64,000 nucleotides of DNA, from the NCBI RefSeq assembly GCF_020329485.1, contig NZ_JAGKJI010000003.1, forward strand, positions 186,001 through 250,000. The letters are read 5' to 3'. The notes beneath the pieces are model-generated. The model did no database searches. It saw only the letters and a list, made by a program, of their open reading frames with translations, and had not been told where the DNA came from. Position numbers and translations under genes: made by a program. Below are positions 53,997 to 63,408 of this stretch, one piece after another. The stretch comes from Bradyrhizobium cenepequi. GTDB lineage: Bacteria > Pseudomonadota > Alphaproteobacteria > Rhizobiales > Xanthobacteraceae. Positions within the stretch are counted from its first letter, which is position 1, and each line of letters starts with the position of its first letter.

Positions 53997-54545
53997 ATGT
54001 CTGACGTACCCAAGCATCCGGCCGACCCGGCCAACGAATTTGCCAGCGGCAACTCGCCGATCGACCCACGGGATTTTCGGAATGCCTTGGGCACATTCGC
54101 AACCGGCGTCACAATCGTCACAGCGATGGCCGCGGACGGCAAACCATATGGCGTCACCTGCAACTCCTTTGCGTCGGTGTCGCTAAATCCGCCGCTGGTG
54201 TTGTGGAGCCTTGGCCTGTTCTCGCAGGGCCTGCCTATCTTCCAGAATGCGAGCCACTTCACGGTCAATGTACTTGGTGCATCCCAGCAGGCATTGGCGT
54301 CGCAATTTGCAAAATCCGTAGCCGACAAATTTGCTGGCGTGAGCTGGACGCCCGGATTGGGGAATGCGCCCGTCATCGCCGAAAGTGTCGCCAACTTTCA
54401 ATGTCGTGCCGTCAATCGCTATCATGGTGGCGATCACGTCATATTCTTGGGTGCGGTCGAGGCCTATTCCTACAACCGCCATGATCCCTTGCTGTTTGCG
54501 CGCGGGACGTTCGGTCGCTTTCTCGCAGACGAAGGCGGCAAATAG
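53997..54545 (+). CDS. Flavin reductase, partner of the flavin monooxygenase
   Basis: A 182-residue flavin-reductase-domain protein (HpaC/HsaB type). FRNALGTFATGVTIVTAMAADGKPYGVTCNSFASVSLNPPL is the family signature, and YHGGDHVIFLGAVEAY carries the conserved Gly-Asp-His. It reduces FMN or FAD with NAD(P)H for the oxygenase encoded 10 bases upstream. Together they make a two-component monooxygenase; the substrate is unknown. Confidence 0.93.
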   Translation: MSDVPKHPADPANEFASGNSPIDPRDFRNALGTFATGVTIVTAMAADGKPYGVTCNSFASVSLNPPLVLWSLGLFSQGLPIFQNASHFTVNVLGASQQALASQFAKSVADKFAGVSWTPGLGNAPVIAESVANFQCRAVNRYHGGDHVIFLGAVEAYSYNRHDPLLFARGTFGRFLADEGGK

Positions 54546-54873
54546 ACCGGGATAGCCTCGGGTGACGAAGCCCGGGATGCACGGCAGCGCTCCACCAAAT
54601 CGGCGCGGTCACTTTGGAAGCGGCAGCCGAAATTAGTTAAGTTTGTCGTAGAGTTGTCGAACCGGTCGCACGTGTCCTGCAAGTGGCAGGCGCAGACGAG
54701 AGCTACCTGCGCGAGACAAGAAATGGTCTTTAGACGGCTGGCTTCCCACGTCAGGGTCGGAGCGGTACACTCACACTGACGTGGAAAGCCGTTTTTCGGT
54801 TGAAAAGCCGGTTTCGGTTGCTTACGGAAGAACCACATCCCAAGCAGTTTTTGCTTTCGGAGTTGTAACGAGC
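54546..54873. other. Intergenic region with inverted repeat before the Crp/Fnr gene
   Basis: No gene supported. Exact 9-base arms CCACGTCAG (54746-54754) and CTGACGTGG (54776-54784) frame a 21-base loop 90-130 bases before the Crp/Fnr start and could be a regulatory hairpin. No TTGAT-N4-ATCAA Fnr box was seen. Confidence 0.45.
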
Positions 54874-55608
54874 GTGCCCCAGGATAAAACGGGCGAGACT
54901 CGCGGATTTTCGACCAGCAAATTGTCGGTCCTCCGCAAACATCCGTATTTTGTCGATCTCGAACCCGAGGCGTTCGAGCAGCTCTGTCGCTACGCCAAGC
55001 ACACGACGCTGAAACGTGGGGCTGCGATCTTCTCGAAGGGAGATCCAGGCACAAGCCTGTTTGCAGTCATATCGGGCACGGTGAAAATCAGCATCTCCTC
55101 GCCTGATGGCCGCAACGCGATCCTGAACTTGATCGAGGCCGGGGAGATCTTCGGCGAGATCGCAGTGCTCGATGCAGGGTCGCGGACGGCCGACGCTACC
55201 GCAAACAGCAATTGCGAGCTTTTCATTATTGATCGGCGCGAATTCATTCCCTTCGTCCGCAGCCAGCCCGCGCTTGCGATGAAGTTCATCGAACTGCTGT
55301 GCGGACGGCTGCGCTGGACCAGCGATCAAGTCGAACAGGTTATCCTTCAAGATCTGCCCGGTCGGCTCGCCAGCGCCTTGCTTCGCCTTACTGAAAAGCA
55401 CAAGCCTGAGCCGCAAAGTCGTGTCATTGCCATCACCCAACAAGAGATCAGTGAGATGGTCGGCATGACCCGTGAAAGCATCAACAAACAGCTTCGGGTT
55501 TGGGCCACGCGTGGCTGGGTGCGGCTCGAGCATGGCGCGATCGTGGTGCTGAAGCCGGAAGAACTACAGACGCTAGTCGATTCTGGATCGGAAAACGGCA
55601 GCGAATAG
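54874..55608 (+). CDS. Crp/Fnr-family transcriptional regulator
   Basis: A 244-residue regulator. The cyclic-nucleotide-binding beta-roll (about 20-135) has GDPGTSLFAVISGTVKISISSPDGRNAIL and GEIFGEIAVLDAGSRTADATA; the helix-turn-helix TQQEISEMVGMTRESINKQL is near 188-207. It lacks the N-terminal cysteines of oxygen-sensing Fnr, so it is closer to Crp-like proteins of Bradyrhizobium. The start is uncertain: GTG at 54874 gives a normal N-terminus, and a GTG at 54781 would add 31 residues. Effector unknown. Confidence 0.88.
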   Translation: MPQDKTGETRGFSTSKLSVLRKHPYFVDLEPEAFEQLCRYAKHTTLKRGAAIFSKGDPGTSLFAVISGTVKISISSPDGRNAILNLIEAGEIFGEIAVLDAGSRTADATANSNCELFIIDRREFIPFVRSQPALAMKFIELLCGRLRWTSDQVEQVILQDLPGRLASALLRLTEKHKPEPQSRVIAITQQEISEMVGMTRESINKQLRVWATRGWVRLEHGAIVVLKPEELQTLVDSGSENGSE

Positions 55609-55733
55609 CTTCGCTCCGTGATATCTCTCACAAGTCGGTGAGCTCGTGGCACCTGTGAGGCTGTTCACAGGGGGCCGGCGTGCGTCGCGCTAACCGAGGC
55701 ATTGCGGACCACATCCGCAATGTGGAGAGACTC

Positions 55734-56000
55734 ATGCACGACTCATTCGAGCCGCCTGATGACGATCAGAACATCTATCAAAGCTGGAGCATCAAGCTTA
55801 TTGCTTTGCCGTTGCTCATCGTCATTGCTCTGATCGGCATGGTGGTTAGTCATCCATCGGCCGTGAATTGGGTCTCGGATACGGCGCAAGCCGAATCTGT
55901 CGGCCCAGACTTCGTCGGTCCGGACATCGTACCGGACGATCCCCGGCCGACACGACTTGCGCAGCCGACAATGCGATTCCGCACGATCCGTGGCGATTGA
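55734..56000 (+). CDS. Small single-span membrane protein
   Basis: An 88-residue protein (MHDSFEPPDDDQNIYQSWSI) with one transmembrane helix (LIALPLLIVIALIGMVVS, about 22-39) and a Pro/Asp-rich outer tail (GPDFVGPDIVPDDPRPTR). ATG at 55734 follows GGAGAG; GTG at 55680 is an upstream option. No family recognised. Confidence 0.55.
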   Translation: MHDSFEPPDDDQNIYQSWSIKLIALPLLIVIALIGMVVSHPSAVNWVSDTAQAESVGPDFVGPDIVPDDPRPTRLAQPTMRFRTIRGD

Positions 56001-56117
56001 CGTCGGCGCTTCGCGGAACCTGGTTTGGCCCCGCTGTACGGCTTATGCCCTGTCTCGCACTCAAATTCCCGACAAATCCCCCTCGGCGGGACCGGAATTT
56101 GATGTTACCTATTTGAC

Positions 56118-58214
56118 ATGAACGAACGCGCCAAGATCGAAATTCGCCATTCAACCTGTCCGCACGATTGCCCGTCGGCCTGTGCGCTCGACATCGAGGT
56201 GATCGAGGAACGCTCGATTGGTCGGGTCCGCGGCTCAAAATTACAGACCTATACGGCGGGTGTCGTCTGCGCCAAGGTTGCGCGTTACGCCGAGCGTATC
56301 CACCATCCCGAGCGGCTGCTTTACCCAATGCGGCGAACCGGGCCGAAGGGCTTGGGCCAGTTTGCCCGGATCTCCTGGGACGAGGCGCTAGACGAGATCG
56401 TCGCGCGCTTCGATGCGGCCGAACGCGAATTCGGCGCCGAATCGGTCTGGCCCTATTACTACGCTGGCACCATGGGGCTCGTGATGCGCGATGGCATCAA
56501 TCGCCTCGCGCATGTCAAAAAATACTCCCGCTTCTATTCCACGATTTGCGCGAACATCGCGCGTGTCGGATTTTCGGTCGGTACCGGCAAGATCGCGGGC
56601 GTCGATCCGCGTGAAATGGGCGTCTCCGACCTCGTCGTGATCTGGGGAACCAACCCGGTGAACACCCAGGTCAACGTCATGACGCACGCCATGCGCGCCA
56701 GGAAAGAGCGGGGCGCCAAGGTTGCCGCGATCGACATCTACAACAATGATACGGTGAAGCAGGCTGACGTGAAGATCATCCTGCGGCCTGGTACGGACGC
56801 TGCTTTCGCCTGCGGCGTCATGCATGTGCTGTTTCGCGAAGGATACGCGGATCGCGCCTACATGGATCGCTATACGGACTGCCCGGACGAATTGGAGGCG
56901 CATCTCGCCAACAGGACGCCCCAATGGGCTTCGTCGATATCAGGCGTGCCGGTGGAGGAGATCGAGGCTTTCGCCCGTCTGGTCGGCCAGACCAAACGCT
57001 CGTTCTTCCGCTTGGGCTACGGCTTCACGCGAAGCCGAAATGGCGCGGCGCAAATGCATGCGGCGCTCTGCATCCCGGCAGTGACCGGTGCCTGGCAATA
57101 TGAAGGTGGCGGTGCGTTCTTCAACAATGCCGCAATCTGGAGATTCGACGAGTCCGTGATCGAGGGGCATGAAGCGATCGACCGCACCACGCGCTGGCTC
57201 GATCAGTCGAGGATTGGACGTATCCTGACCGGCGACGCCGAGGCCTTGAAGGGCGGACCGCCGGTCAAGGCGATGCTGATCCAGAACACCAATCCGATGA
57301 CCGTGGCGCCGGAGCAGACGCTGGTGCGCAAAGGGTTTGCCCGCGACGACTTGTTCGTGGCCGTCCACGAGCAGTTCATGACCGAGACGGCGGCCACGGC
57401 CGATATCGTCCTGCCCGCGACAATGTTCATGGAGCACGATGATCTCTATTACGGCGGCGGTCATCAGCACATCTCGGTTGGGCCCAAGCTGATCGAGCCT
57501 CCAGGCGAATGCCGCAGCAACCATCAAGTAATTCAGGCGCTGGGGAGCCGCCTCAATGCGCTCCATCCCGGCTTTGAGATGTCGCCGCGTGAATTGATCG
57601 ACGTGACGCTGAAGAAGAGCGGCCATGGTGATATCGAGAGGCTGGAGGCGGATTTGTGGCGTGACATCCAGCCGGATTTCCGTACCTCGCACTACCTCGA
57701 CGGCTTTGCACATGCGGACAAGAAGTTCCACTTCAAGGCCGATTGGGCCCGCCCGCCTTTCGGAATCGCCGGTCTCGGCCCATGGGACCAGATGCCGTCG
57801 CTACCCGATCATTGGACCATTATTGAGGAGGCCGACACGGAGCATCCGTTCCGGCTCGCGACCTCGCCGTCACGGAGCTATCTCAACACGAGTTTCAATG
57901 AGACGCCGGGATCCCGGGCCCGCGAGGGTAAGCCGGCGGTGATGATCCATCCGGACGACGCTGCCGCCCTTTCGATTGCTGACGGCGATGCGGTGACGCT
58001 TGGCAATATGCGCGGCGAAACGACGCTAACGGCAAGACTGTTCGATGGCTTGCGCCGCGGGGTGCTGATCGCCGAATCCATCCATCCAAACAAGGCCCAT
58101 ATCGGTGGCCGTGGCATCAATATGCTGACTGGTGCCGAGACGGTCGCCCCCGTTGGTGGGGCCGCATTCCACGACAACAAGGTCTGGATCAGGAAGGCTG
58201 AGGTTTCGGCTTAA
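56118..58214 (+). CDS. Molybdopterin-dependent oxidoreductase (bis-MGD family)
   Basis: A 698-residue enzyme of the DMSO-reductase superfamily. An N-terminal [4Fe-4S] site has Cys14, Cys18, Cys22 and Cys51 (STCPHDCPSAC and GVVCAK). Later blocks VIWGTNPVNTQVN, RLGYGFTRSRNG and VLPATMFMEHDD are typical, and the C-terminal molybdopterin-dinucleotide-binding domain includes YLNTSFNETPG and VMIHPDDAAAL. No Tat signal precedes the cluster, so it is cytoplasmic. No partner subunits are adjacent. The residue ligating molybdenum cannot be assigned with confidence. Confidence 0.9.
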   Translation: MNERAKIEIRHSTCPHDCPSACALDIEVIEERSIGRVRGSKLQTYTAGVVCAKVARYAERIHHPERLLYPMRRTGPKGLGQFARISWDEALDEIVARFDAAEREFGAESVWPYYYAGTMGLVMRDGINRLAHVKKYSRFYSTICANIARVGFSVGTGKIAGVDPREMGVSDLVVIWGTNPVNTQVNVMTHAMRARKERGAKVAAIDIYNNDTVKQADVKIILRPGTDAAFACGVMHVLFREGYADRAYMDRYTDCPDELEAHLANRTPQWASSISGVPVEEIEAFARLVGQTKRSFFRLGYGFTRSRNGAAQMHAALCIPAVTGAWQYEGGGAFFNNAAIWRFDESVIEGHEAIDRTTRWLDQSRIGRILTGDAEALKGGPPVKAMLIQNTNPMTVAPEQTLVRKGFARDDLFVAVHEQFMTETAATADIVLPATMFMEHDDLYYGGGHQHISVGPKLIEPPGECRSNHQVIQALGSRLNALHPGFEMSPRELIDVTLKKSGHGDIERLEADLWRDIQPDFRTSHYLDGFAHADKKFHFKADWARPPFGIAGLGPWDQMPSLPDHWTIIEEADTEHPFRLATSPSRSYLNTSFNETPGSRAREGKPAVMIHPDDAAALSIADGDAVTLGNMRGETTLTARLFDGLRRGVLIAESIHPNKAHIGGRGINMLTGAETVAPVGGAAFHDNKVWIRKAEVSA

Positions 58215-58283
58215 ATCGCTCTTGCAGTCGGCCGCGGTCCTGCCGCAAATGGTTGCCGGAGACGGTAAGAACAGGCGGGCAAC

Positions 58284-59066
58284 ATGACCGAGAGCAGCAG
58301 TGTGATCCTGGAGAAGCGGAGCCAGGCGTTCTGGATCACGATCAACCGGCCGGACAAGCGCAACGCCCTCAATGGCGACGTGATCGCAGGTATCGCAAGA
58401 GGCTACCGCGATGCTCATGCTGACAGCGAGGTTCGCGTCATCGTGCTGACGGGAGCAGGCGACAAGGCCTTTTGCGCCGGGGCCGACCTGCAGAACAGCG
58501 GCGCCGCCTTCGCGATGGATTATGCCAAGCCGAACGTCGACTACGCCGATCTGTTGCGGCTCTCGCAAAATTCGACCAAACCCGCGATCGCGCGCGTAGG
58601 CGGCGTGTGCATGGCCGGCGGCATGGGCCTGCTATGTATGACCGACATGGCCGTGGCCGCCGACCACGTGATCTTCGGCCTTCCGGAGGTGAAGGTCGGC
58701 GTCTTCCCGATGCAGGTGATGAGCGTTTTGCAGTCGATGGCGCCCCCACGCCTTGTCAACGAATGGGCGCTGACCGGCGAGCCCTTTGACGCCAAGGCCG
58801 CGCAGGCCGCAGGGCTGCTGAACTATGTGGTGCCGGCCACCGAGCTTGACGCGAAGGTCGAGTGGTTGATCGGCCGCATCGTCGACAAGTCGCCGACCGC
58901 GATCCGGCGTGGCAAATACGCTATGCGCGCGATCGCCTCGATGTCATTCGATGAGAGCATCGCCTATACTGAGAGCCAGATCGCCCTCTTGGCCATGACC
59001 GAGGATGCCAAGGAGGGCCTCAAGGCGTTCAGCGAAAAGCGCAAGCCCTCCTGGCCCGGTCGATAA
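58284..59066 (+). CDS. Enoyl-CoA hydratase/isomerase family protein
   Basis: A 260-residue crotonase-fold protein. Oxyanion-hole segments are KAFCAGADLQ (about 62-71) and GGVCMAGGMGLLCMTDMAVAA (about 107-127); Glu is in FGLPEVKVGVFP. The length and C-terminal helices fit a trimeric crotonase. Likely hydrates a 2-enoyl-CoA; isomerase or decarboxylase activity cannot be excluded. It follows the molybdoenzyme by 70 bases and may be co-transcribed. Confidence 0.92.
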   Translation: MTESSSVILEKRSQAFWITINRPDKRNALNGDVIAGIARGYRDAHADSEVRVIVLTGAGDKAFCAGADLQNSGAAFAMDYAKPNVDYADLLRLSQNSTKPAIARVGGVCMAGGMGLLCMTDMAVAADHVIFGLPEVKVGVFPMQVMSVLQSMAPPRLVNEWALTGEPFDAKAAQAAGLLNYVVPATELDAKVEWLIGRIVDKSPTAIRRGKYAMRAIASMSFDESIAYTESQIALLAMTEDAKEGLKAFSEKRKPSWPGR

Positions 59067-59109
59067 AAGCCGATCCAGGAAAGGGCCGCCGGCTCGGAAC
59101 GCTGTCCGC

Positions 59110-59538
59110 CTAGCCCGGATTTGCCTTCAGCCCTGCTGCTTCGATGCCCGCGATCGCGCAGATCTCGTCATTGTCCGAGGTGTCACCGCTCACGCCAACG
59201 GCACCCAGCAGGGCGGTGCCATCCAGAATGAGTACGCCGCCGGGCACCGGTACCAGGCGGCCCTGCGCCAGCGCATTGACGGCGCCGATGAAATAAGCCT
59301 GCTCTTGTGCGCGCTGAAACAATGCCCGTGACCCCATGCCGAGGGCCAGTGCACCGTAGGCTTTGCCATGCGCGATCTCGGCGCGCATCAGGCTGGTCCC
59401 GTCCTGCGCTGCGGTGAGCTTGATGGCGCCGCGCACATCGAGAATGGTGATGACAAGCGGCTTGAGTTTCTTCTCGAGCGCCTTGGCAAGCGCGGCGTCG
59501 AGGATCTTTCGTGCAACATCAAGCGTAAGCTCAGTCAT
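59110..59538 (-). CDS. GlcG/HbpS-family protein (DUF336)
   Basis: A 142-residue single-domain protein. LTLDVARKILDAALAKALE and the MRAEIAHGKAYGALALGMGS segment are characteristic, and GGVLILDGTALLGAVGVSGD is the C-terminal block. Family members occur in glycolate/glyoxylate and diol operons; some bind haem or corrinoids, but the role is unclear. The ATG at 59538 overlaps the end of the dehydrogenase gene by 8 bases, so the two are coupled. Confidence 0.9.
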   Translation of the reverse strand: MTELTLDVARKILDAALAKALEKKLKPLVITILDVRGAIKLTAAQDGTSLMRAEIAHGKAYGALALGMGSRALFQRAQEQAYFIGAVNALAQGRLVPVPGGVLILDGTALLGAVGVSGDTSDNDEICAIAGIEAAGLKANPG

Positions 59539-62506
59539 GAGGGAGTTCCTTTGCGGGGGAGGAGAGGCTTTCGGCTTTTGCACGATCCAGGCTCATGGCG
59601 AGCACGCGCGCAACATGGAACGGGGGACGTGCAGTGCCATCCCTGATCTGGTGTCGGCACGAGGTGCCGTCAGCAACGATCAGCGTCGTATCGTCGGCGC
59701 GGCGGACGGTGGGAAGGAGAGAGAGTTCAGCCATATCGATCGAGGCCTGGTAGGTGTCGGCGCCATAGCCGAACGCGCCGGCCATGCCACAACAGCTGGA
59801 CTCGATACTTTCGACAGTCAGGTCCGGGACAAGGCGCAGCACTTTTTCGACCGGTTTGAACGCGCCGAATGATTTCTGATGGCAGTGGCCATGAACCAGG
59901 GCTTTGTCGGCAATGGCGCCAAGCGGTAGCCGCAAGCGGCCCGCCTCGCCTTCGCGTACCAAGAACTCCTCGAAGAGGAGGGCATGGACGCTGATGTTTC
60001 TTGCAACCTCGTCGGAACGCAATGAGAGCAGTTCGTCGCGCAGCGTCAAGAGGCAACTCGGCTCGAGACCGACGATCGGCACTCCGCGCGCTGCGAAAGG
60101 AGCGTATGTGGCGACCAGCCTATCCAATTCGATACGAGCCTGATCGACCATACCGGCCGAGAGAAAGGTGCGCCCACAGCAAAGTGGCCGGGCGCGATCG
60201 ATGGGCCCCGGAAGATGAACGCGATAGCCGCCCTCCACGAGCACACGCAAGGCGGCATCGAGGTTCTCGCGCTCATAGATGCGGTTGAAGGTATCGGCGA
60301 ACAGCACCACTTCATGGCCCCCTTCCGCACCAAAGACTTCCGCCTCTGTCTTGAAGACATCGCGCCGGAATGCCGGCAGCGACCGCTTCGAACTGATGCC
60401 GGCGAACCTCTCGAACAGCGCGCGGAGAGAGCGGCTGCTGTTGCGCCAATTCGCAAGCGGCGCGAAGCGGGACGCTAGACCCGCATAGCGCGGCAAATAG
60501 CCAATCAGCCGGTCGCGGAGCGAGAGCCTGTGTTTCGCCGCCCGCGCAGCCAACACCTCGATCTTCATTTTTGCCATGTCGACCCCGGTCGGACATTCAT
60601 GTCGACAGGCCTTGCAGGAGACGCAGAGTTTCAGCGTCTCCATCATCTCGTCCGATGAAAGCGCGTCGGGTCCGAGCTGCCCGGAGATGGCCAGCCGCAA
60701 CGTGTTGGCGCGTCCACGCGTGACGTCCTTCTCGTTTCGGGTCGCACGATAGGACGGGCACATCACGCCGCCCTCGAGCTTCCGACAAGCGCCGTTATTG
60801 TTGCACATCTCGACGGCGCCTTGGAAACCCCCGCCGGCGCCGGGGTAAGCCGACCAGTCAAGTACTGTCTTCAGCTCGTTGACCTTGTACTGCGGCGAGT
60901 AGCGGAACAACGAACGGTCATCCATCCTTGGCGGATCGACGATCTTTCCGGGGTTAAGCACGTCGTTCGGATCGAACCGGTGTTTGACTTCTTTGAAATC
61001 GGCGACAATGCGCGAGCCGAACATCGTCTCGTGAAATTCCGACCGAACCAGCCCGTCGCCATGCTCGCCGGAATGGGAGCCCTTGTATTCGCGCACCAAG
61101 GCAAACGCCTCTTCGGCGATGGCGCGCATCGCCTTGACGTCCTTTTCGAGCTTGAGATTAAGGACGGGGCGGACATGCAGGCAGCCTTCGGAGGCGTGAG
61201 CATACATCGTGCCGCTCGTGCCACGCTTGGCGAACACGGCATTAAGCCGGTCGGTGTAATCAGCGAGATGCGGCAACGGCACCGCGCAATCCTCGACGAA
61301 GGAGACCGGCTTGCCTTCCTGCTTCATCGACATCATGACGTTGAGGCCAGCGGCACGGAAGTCAGCGATAGCACCTTGCAGGGCGGGTTCGACGATCTCG
61401 ACCACGCCACCCCATTTGCGCGGAGGCTTGTCCCAGCCGAAGCCGAGATCGCCCATCAACTCGCCGAGTTGCTTCAGCCGCGCGAGATTTTCAGCCTGGT
61501 CCTCCTCAGCGAATTCCACGACCAGGATCGCATCGGGATCACCGCGCACGGCGGCGGCGATGACCGGTTTGAACATCGCGATATCGCGGCCGAGCGCGAT
61601 CATGGTGCGGTCGACCAGTTCGACTGCGATCGGCCGTAGCTTGACCAGATGCTGGGCCGCATCCATTGCTTCGTAGAAGCTACCGAAATGGCAGACGCCC
61701 AGCACCTTGTTGCGGATTATCGGCCAGAGCTTGAGCTCGACCTTGGTGGTGAACGCGAGAGTACCTTCGGAGCCCACCAACAAATGCGCCAAGTTGTTCG
61801 GCGCATTGCGCGGCACCAGCGCATCGAGATTGTAGCCGCCGACCCGGCGCTGCACCTTCGGGAATCTGTCCGCGATTTCGGCCGCGTCACGCTCGCCGAG
61901 ATCAAGCATGTCGCGGAACAGTGCGAGTCCGCTGTCCGGTGAGTTCACCCGCCCCAGATCCCGCGGCACTTCGCCGAAGTGCAGGAGTGTGCCGTCGGCA
62001 AGCGCAGCATCCATCGACAGCGTATTGTCGCGCATGGTGCCGTAACGCAGCGAACGTCCACCGCAGGAATTGTTGCCCGCCATGCCGCCGATGGTGGCGC
62101 GCGAGGCGGTGGAGACATCGACCGGAAACCACAGCCCGTGCTTCCTGAGCTGGCGGTTGAGATCGTCGAGCACGATGCCCGGCTCGACGACGCAGGTCCG
62201 ATTCTGCACGTCCAGCGAGAGGATTCTGTTCAGGTGCCGGGAGAAATCGATCACGATACCGTGGTTAACGGTTTGGCCGCATTGCGAGGTGCCGCCGCCA
62301 CGGGGGGTCACGATCCGGCCGGCGTCGCGCGCGATCGTCAGCGCCCGTAGTGCCTCGTCCATGGTTCGGGGAACCACCACGCCCTCGGGGACGATCTGAT
62401 AGAACGAGGCGTCCGTCGCATAGCGTCCGCGGCTGAAGGCGTCGAAAAGGACGTCGCCGGTGATGTTTGACCGGAGCTGGCGTTCAAGCGGTGACGCGTT
62501 CTTCAT
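59531..62506 (-). CDS. FAD/[4Fe-4S] D-2-hydroxyacid dehydrogenase (GlcD-GlcF fusion type)
   Basis: A 991-residue fusion enzyme. The FAD-binding PCMH domain (about 40-270) contains TPRGGGTSQCG and TIGGMAGNNSCGGRSLRYG, and an FAD-oxidase C-terminal domain extends to about 540. A ferredoxin-like region has CVSCKACRHECPTG near 630. Two CCG domains follow (GLEPSCLLTL near 815, SSCCGMAGAFGYG near 905). Proteins of this build (YdiJ-like) oxidise D-2-hydroxyglutarate, D-lactate or related acids and pass electrons to an acceptor. A GntR regulator is encoded upstream and a GlcG-like protein downstream, which fits 2-hydroxyacid use. Confidence 0.93.
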   Translation of the reverse strand: MKNASPLERQLRSNITGDVLFDAFSRGRYATDASFYQIVPEGVVVPRTMDEALRALTIARDAGRIVTPRGGGTSQCGQTVNHGIVIDFSRHLNRILSLDVQNRTCVVEPGIVLDDLNRQLRKHGLWFPVDVSTASRATIGGMAGNNSCGGRSLRYGTMRDNTLSMDAALADGTLLHFGEVPRDLGRVNSPDSGLALFRDMLDLGERDAAEIADRFPKVQRRVGGYNLDALVPRNAPNNLAHLLVGSEGTLAFTTKVELKLWPIIRNKVLGVCHFGSFYEAMDAAQHLVKLRPIAVELVDRTMIALGRDIAMFKPVIAAAVRGDPDAILVVEFAEEDQAENLARLKQLGELMGDLGFGWDKPPRKWGGVVEIVEPALQGAIADFRAAGLNVMMSMKQEGKPVSFVEDCAVPLPHLADYTDRLNAVFAKRGTSGTMYAHASEGCLHVRPVLNLKLEKDVKAMRAIAEEAFALVREYKGSHSGEHGDGLVRSEFHETMFGSRIVADFKEVKHRFDPNDVLNPGKIVDPPRMDDRSLFRYSPQYKVNELKTVLDWSAYPGAGGGFQGAVEMCNNNGACRKLEGGVMCPSYRATRNEKDVTRGRANTLRLAISGQLGPDALSSDEMMETLKLCVSCKACRHECPTGVDMAKMKIEVLAARAAKHRLSLRDRLIGYLPRYAGLASRFAPLANWRNSSRSLRALFERFAGISSKRSLPAFRRDVFKTEAEVFGAEGGHEVVLFADTFNRIYERENLDAALRVLVEGGYRVHLPGPIDRARPLCCGRTFLSAGMVDQARIELDRLVATYAPFAARGVPIVGLEPSCLLTLRDELLSLRSDEVARNISVHALLFEEFLVREGEAGRLRLPLGAIADKALVHGHCHQKSFGAFKPVEKVLRLVPDLTVESIESSCCGMAGAFGYGADTYQASIDMAELSLLPTVRRADDTTLIVADGTSCRHQIRDGTARPPFHVARVLAMSLDRAKAESLSSPAKELPHD

Positions 62507-62545
62507 CCCAAGTCTCGTGGTCCAGGAGGGCCGTTCCGCAAACCT

Positions 62546-62577
62546 CCAACCAATAGATGCAATCTATGTCTGGTTGG
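62546..62577 (-). promoter_or_regulatory. Nested palindrome upstream of the dehydrogenase gene
   Basis: Inner palindrome ATAGAT-GCA-ATCTAT (62553-62567) is enclosed by CCAACCA (62546-62552) and TGGTTGG (62571-62577). It lies 40-71 bases upstream of the dehydrogenase start, where an operator for the adjacent GntR regulator would be expected. Confidence 0.5.
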
Positions 62578-62605
62578 CGCCAATTATGAATTCATAATGC
62601 GCCAA
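62574..62605. promoter_or_regulatory. Second palindrome between GntR and dehydrogenase genes
   Basis: A perfect 16-base palindrome ATTATGAATTCATAAT (62583-62598) is flanked by TTGGCGC (62574-62580) and GCGCCAA (62599-62605), with a two-base asymmetry. It may be a second operator or a hairpin after the GntR gene. Confidence 0.5.
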
Positions 62606-62608
62606 GAG

Positions 62609-63385
62609 CTAACCGTCGACAGCTTCGGTGGCCAGGCCTTCCGGTGTGCTGCCGAGGTACTCGACTGCCGCAGTCCGCTTGTTGCGCAGATGCTGGAACA
62701 GGGTGTCGCTCAACTCGCTACCGGCCCGGCGGCGCAGCGCGTCCAGGATCGCCTCGTGCTCGCGCATCGCCTCGGCCCAGCGCTGCCGCTTCCGCGCGAA
62801 GTTGGCGGAGTAGCGAACGCGGCGGATCCGGCCGGCCAAGTTAGCATAGGTGGTGCGCAAGGTTTCATTACGGGAGGCTGCGACGATCCGCTCGTGGATG
62901 CGCTGGTTGACCTGAAAATAATTGTGCATGTCGCGGTGCAGGTAGTAGCCGTACATCTCGTAGTGCAGGCGCTCGATCTCGGCGATTTCCTCATCGGTGA
63001 TGGTTTCGCAGGCAAGCCGCCCGGCGAGGCTTTCCAGGCCGCCCATCACGTCAAACAGCTCTTCGAGATCCCGCTTACCCAGCCGGCGCACGCGCGCCCC
63101 CCGGTTGGGCAATAGCTCTATCAGCCCCTCCGCGGCCAACACCTTGAGGGCCTCGCGAAGGGGGGTGCGGGAAATTCCGAATAGCTCGCACAGCTGCCGT
63201 TCGGGGACCCGCCCGCCGTCTGGGATGTTGCCTTCGACTACATAGTCGCGAAGGCGCGACAGGATCTCCCCATGAAGCGAGGATTCGGGGCGATCGGGGC
63301 CGCCATTGTCGGCGATTTTGGCGATTGGCTCCCCGGATTCGGGAATCGTCGATTTCATAGGGCCAACAATAATTTGCTGAGCCAT
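62609..63385 (-). CDS. GntR-family (FCD) transcriptional regulator
   Basis: A 258-residue regulator. The N-terminal winged helix (about 40-105) has PERQLCELFGISRTPLREALKVLAAEGLIELLPNRGARV. The C-terminal all-helical FCD domain shows the metal-ligand pattern HERIVAAS and MREHEAILDAL. Ligands of such regulators are often 2-hydroxy acids or other carboxylates. The start may be ATG at 63385 or 63358; neither has a strong ribosome site. It lies between the dehydrogenase it probably controls and a divergent aminotransferase gene. Confidence 0.92.
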   Translation of the reverse strand: MAQQIIVGPMKSTIPESGEPIAKIADNGGPDRPESSLHGEILSRLRDYVVEGNIPDGGRVPERQLCELFGISRTPLREALKVLAAEGLIELLPNRGARVRRLGKRDLEELFDVMGGLESLAGRLACETITDEEIAEIERLHYEMYGYYLHRDMHNYFQVNQRIHERIVAASRNETLRTTYANLAGRIRRVRYSANFARKRQRWAEAMREHEAILDALRRRAGSELSDTLFQHLRNKRTAAVEYLGSTPEGLATEAVDG

Positions 63386-63408
63386 CGGCGTCGATGGTCA
63401 GAATTGCA

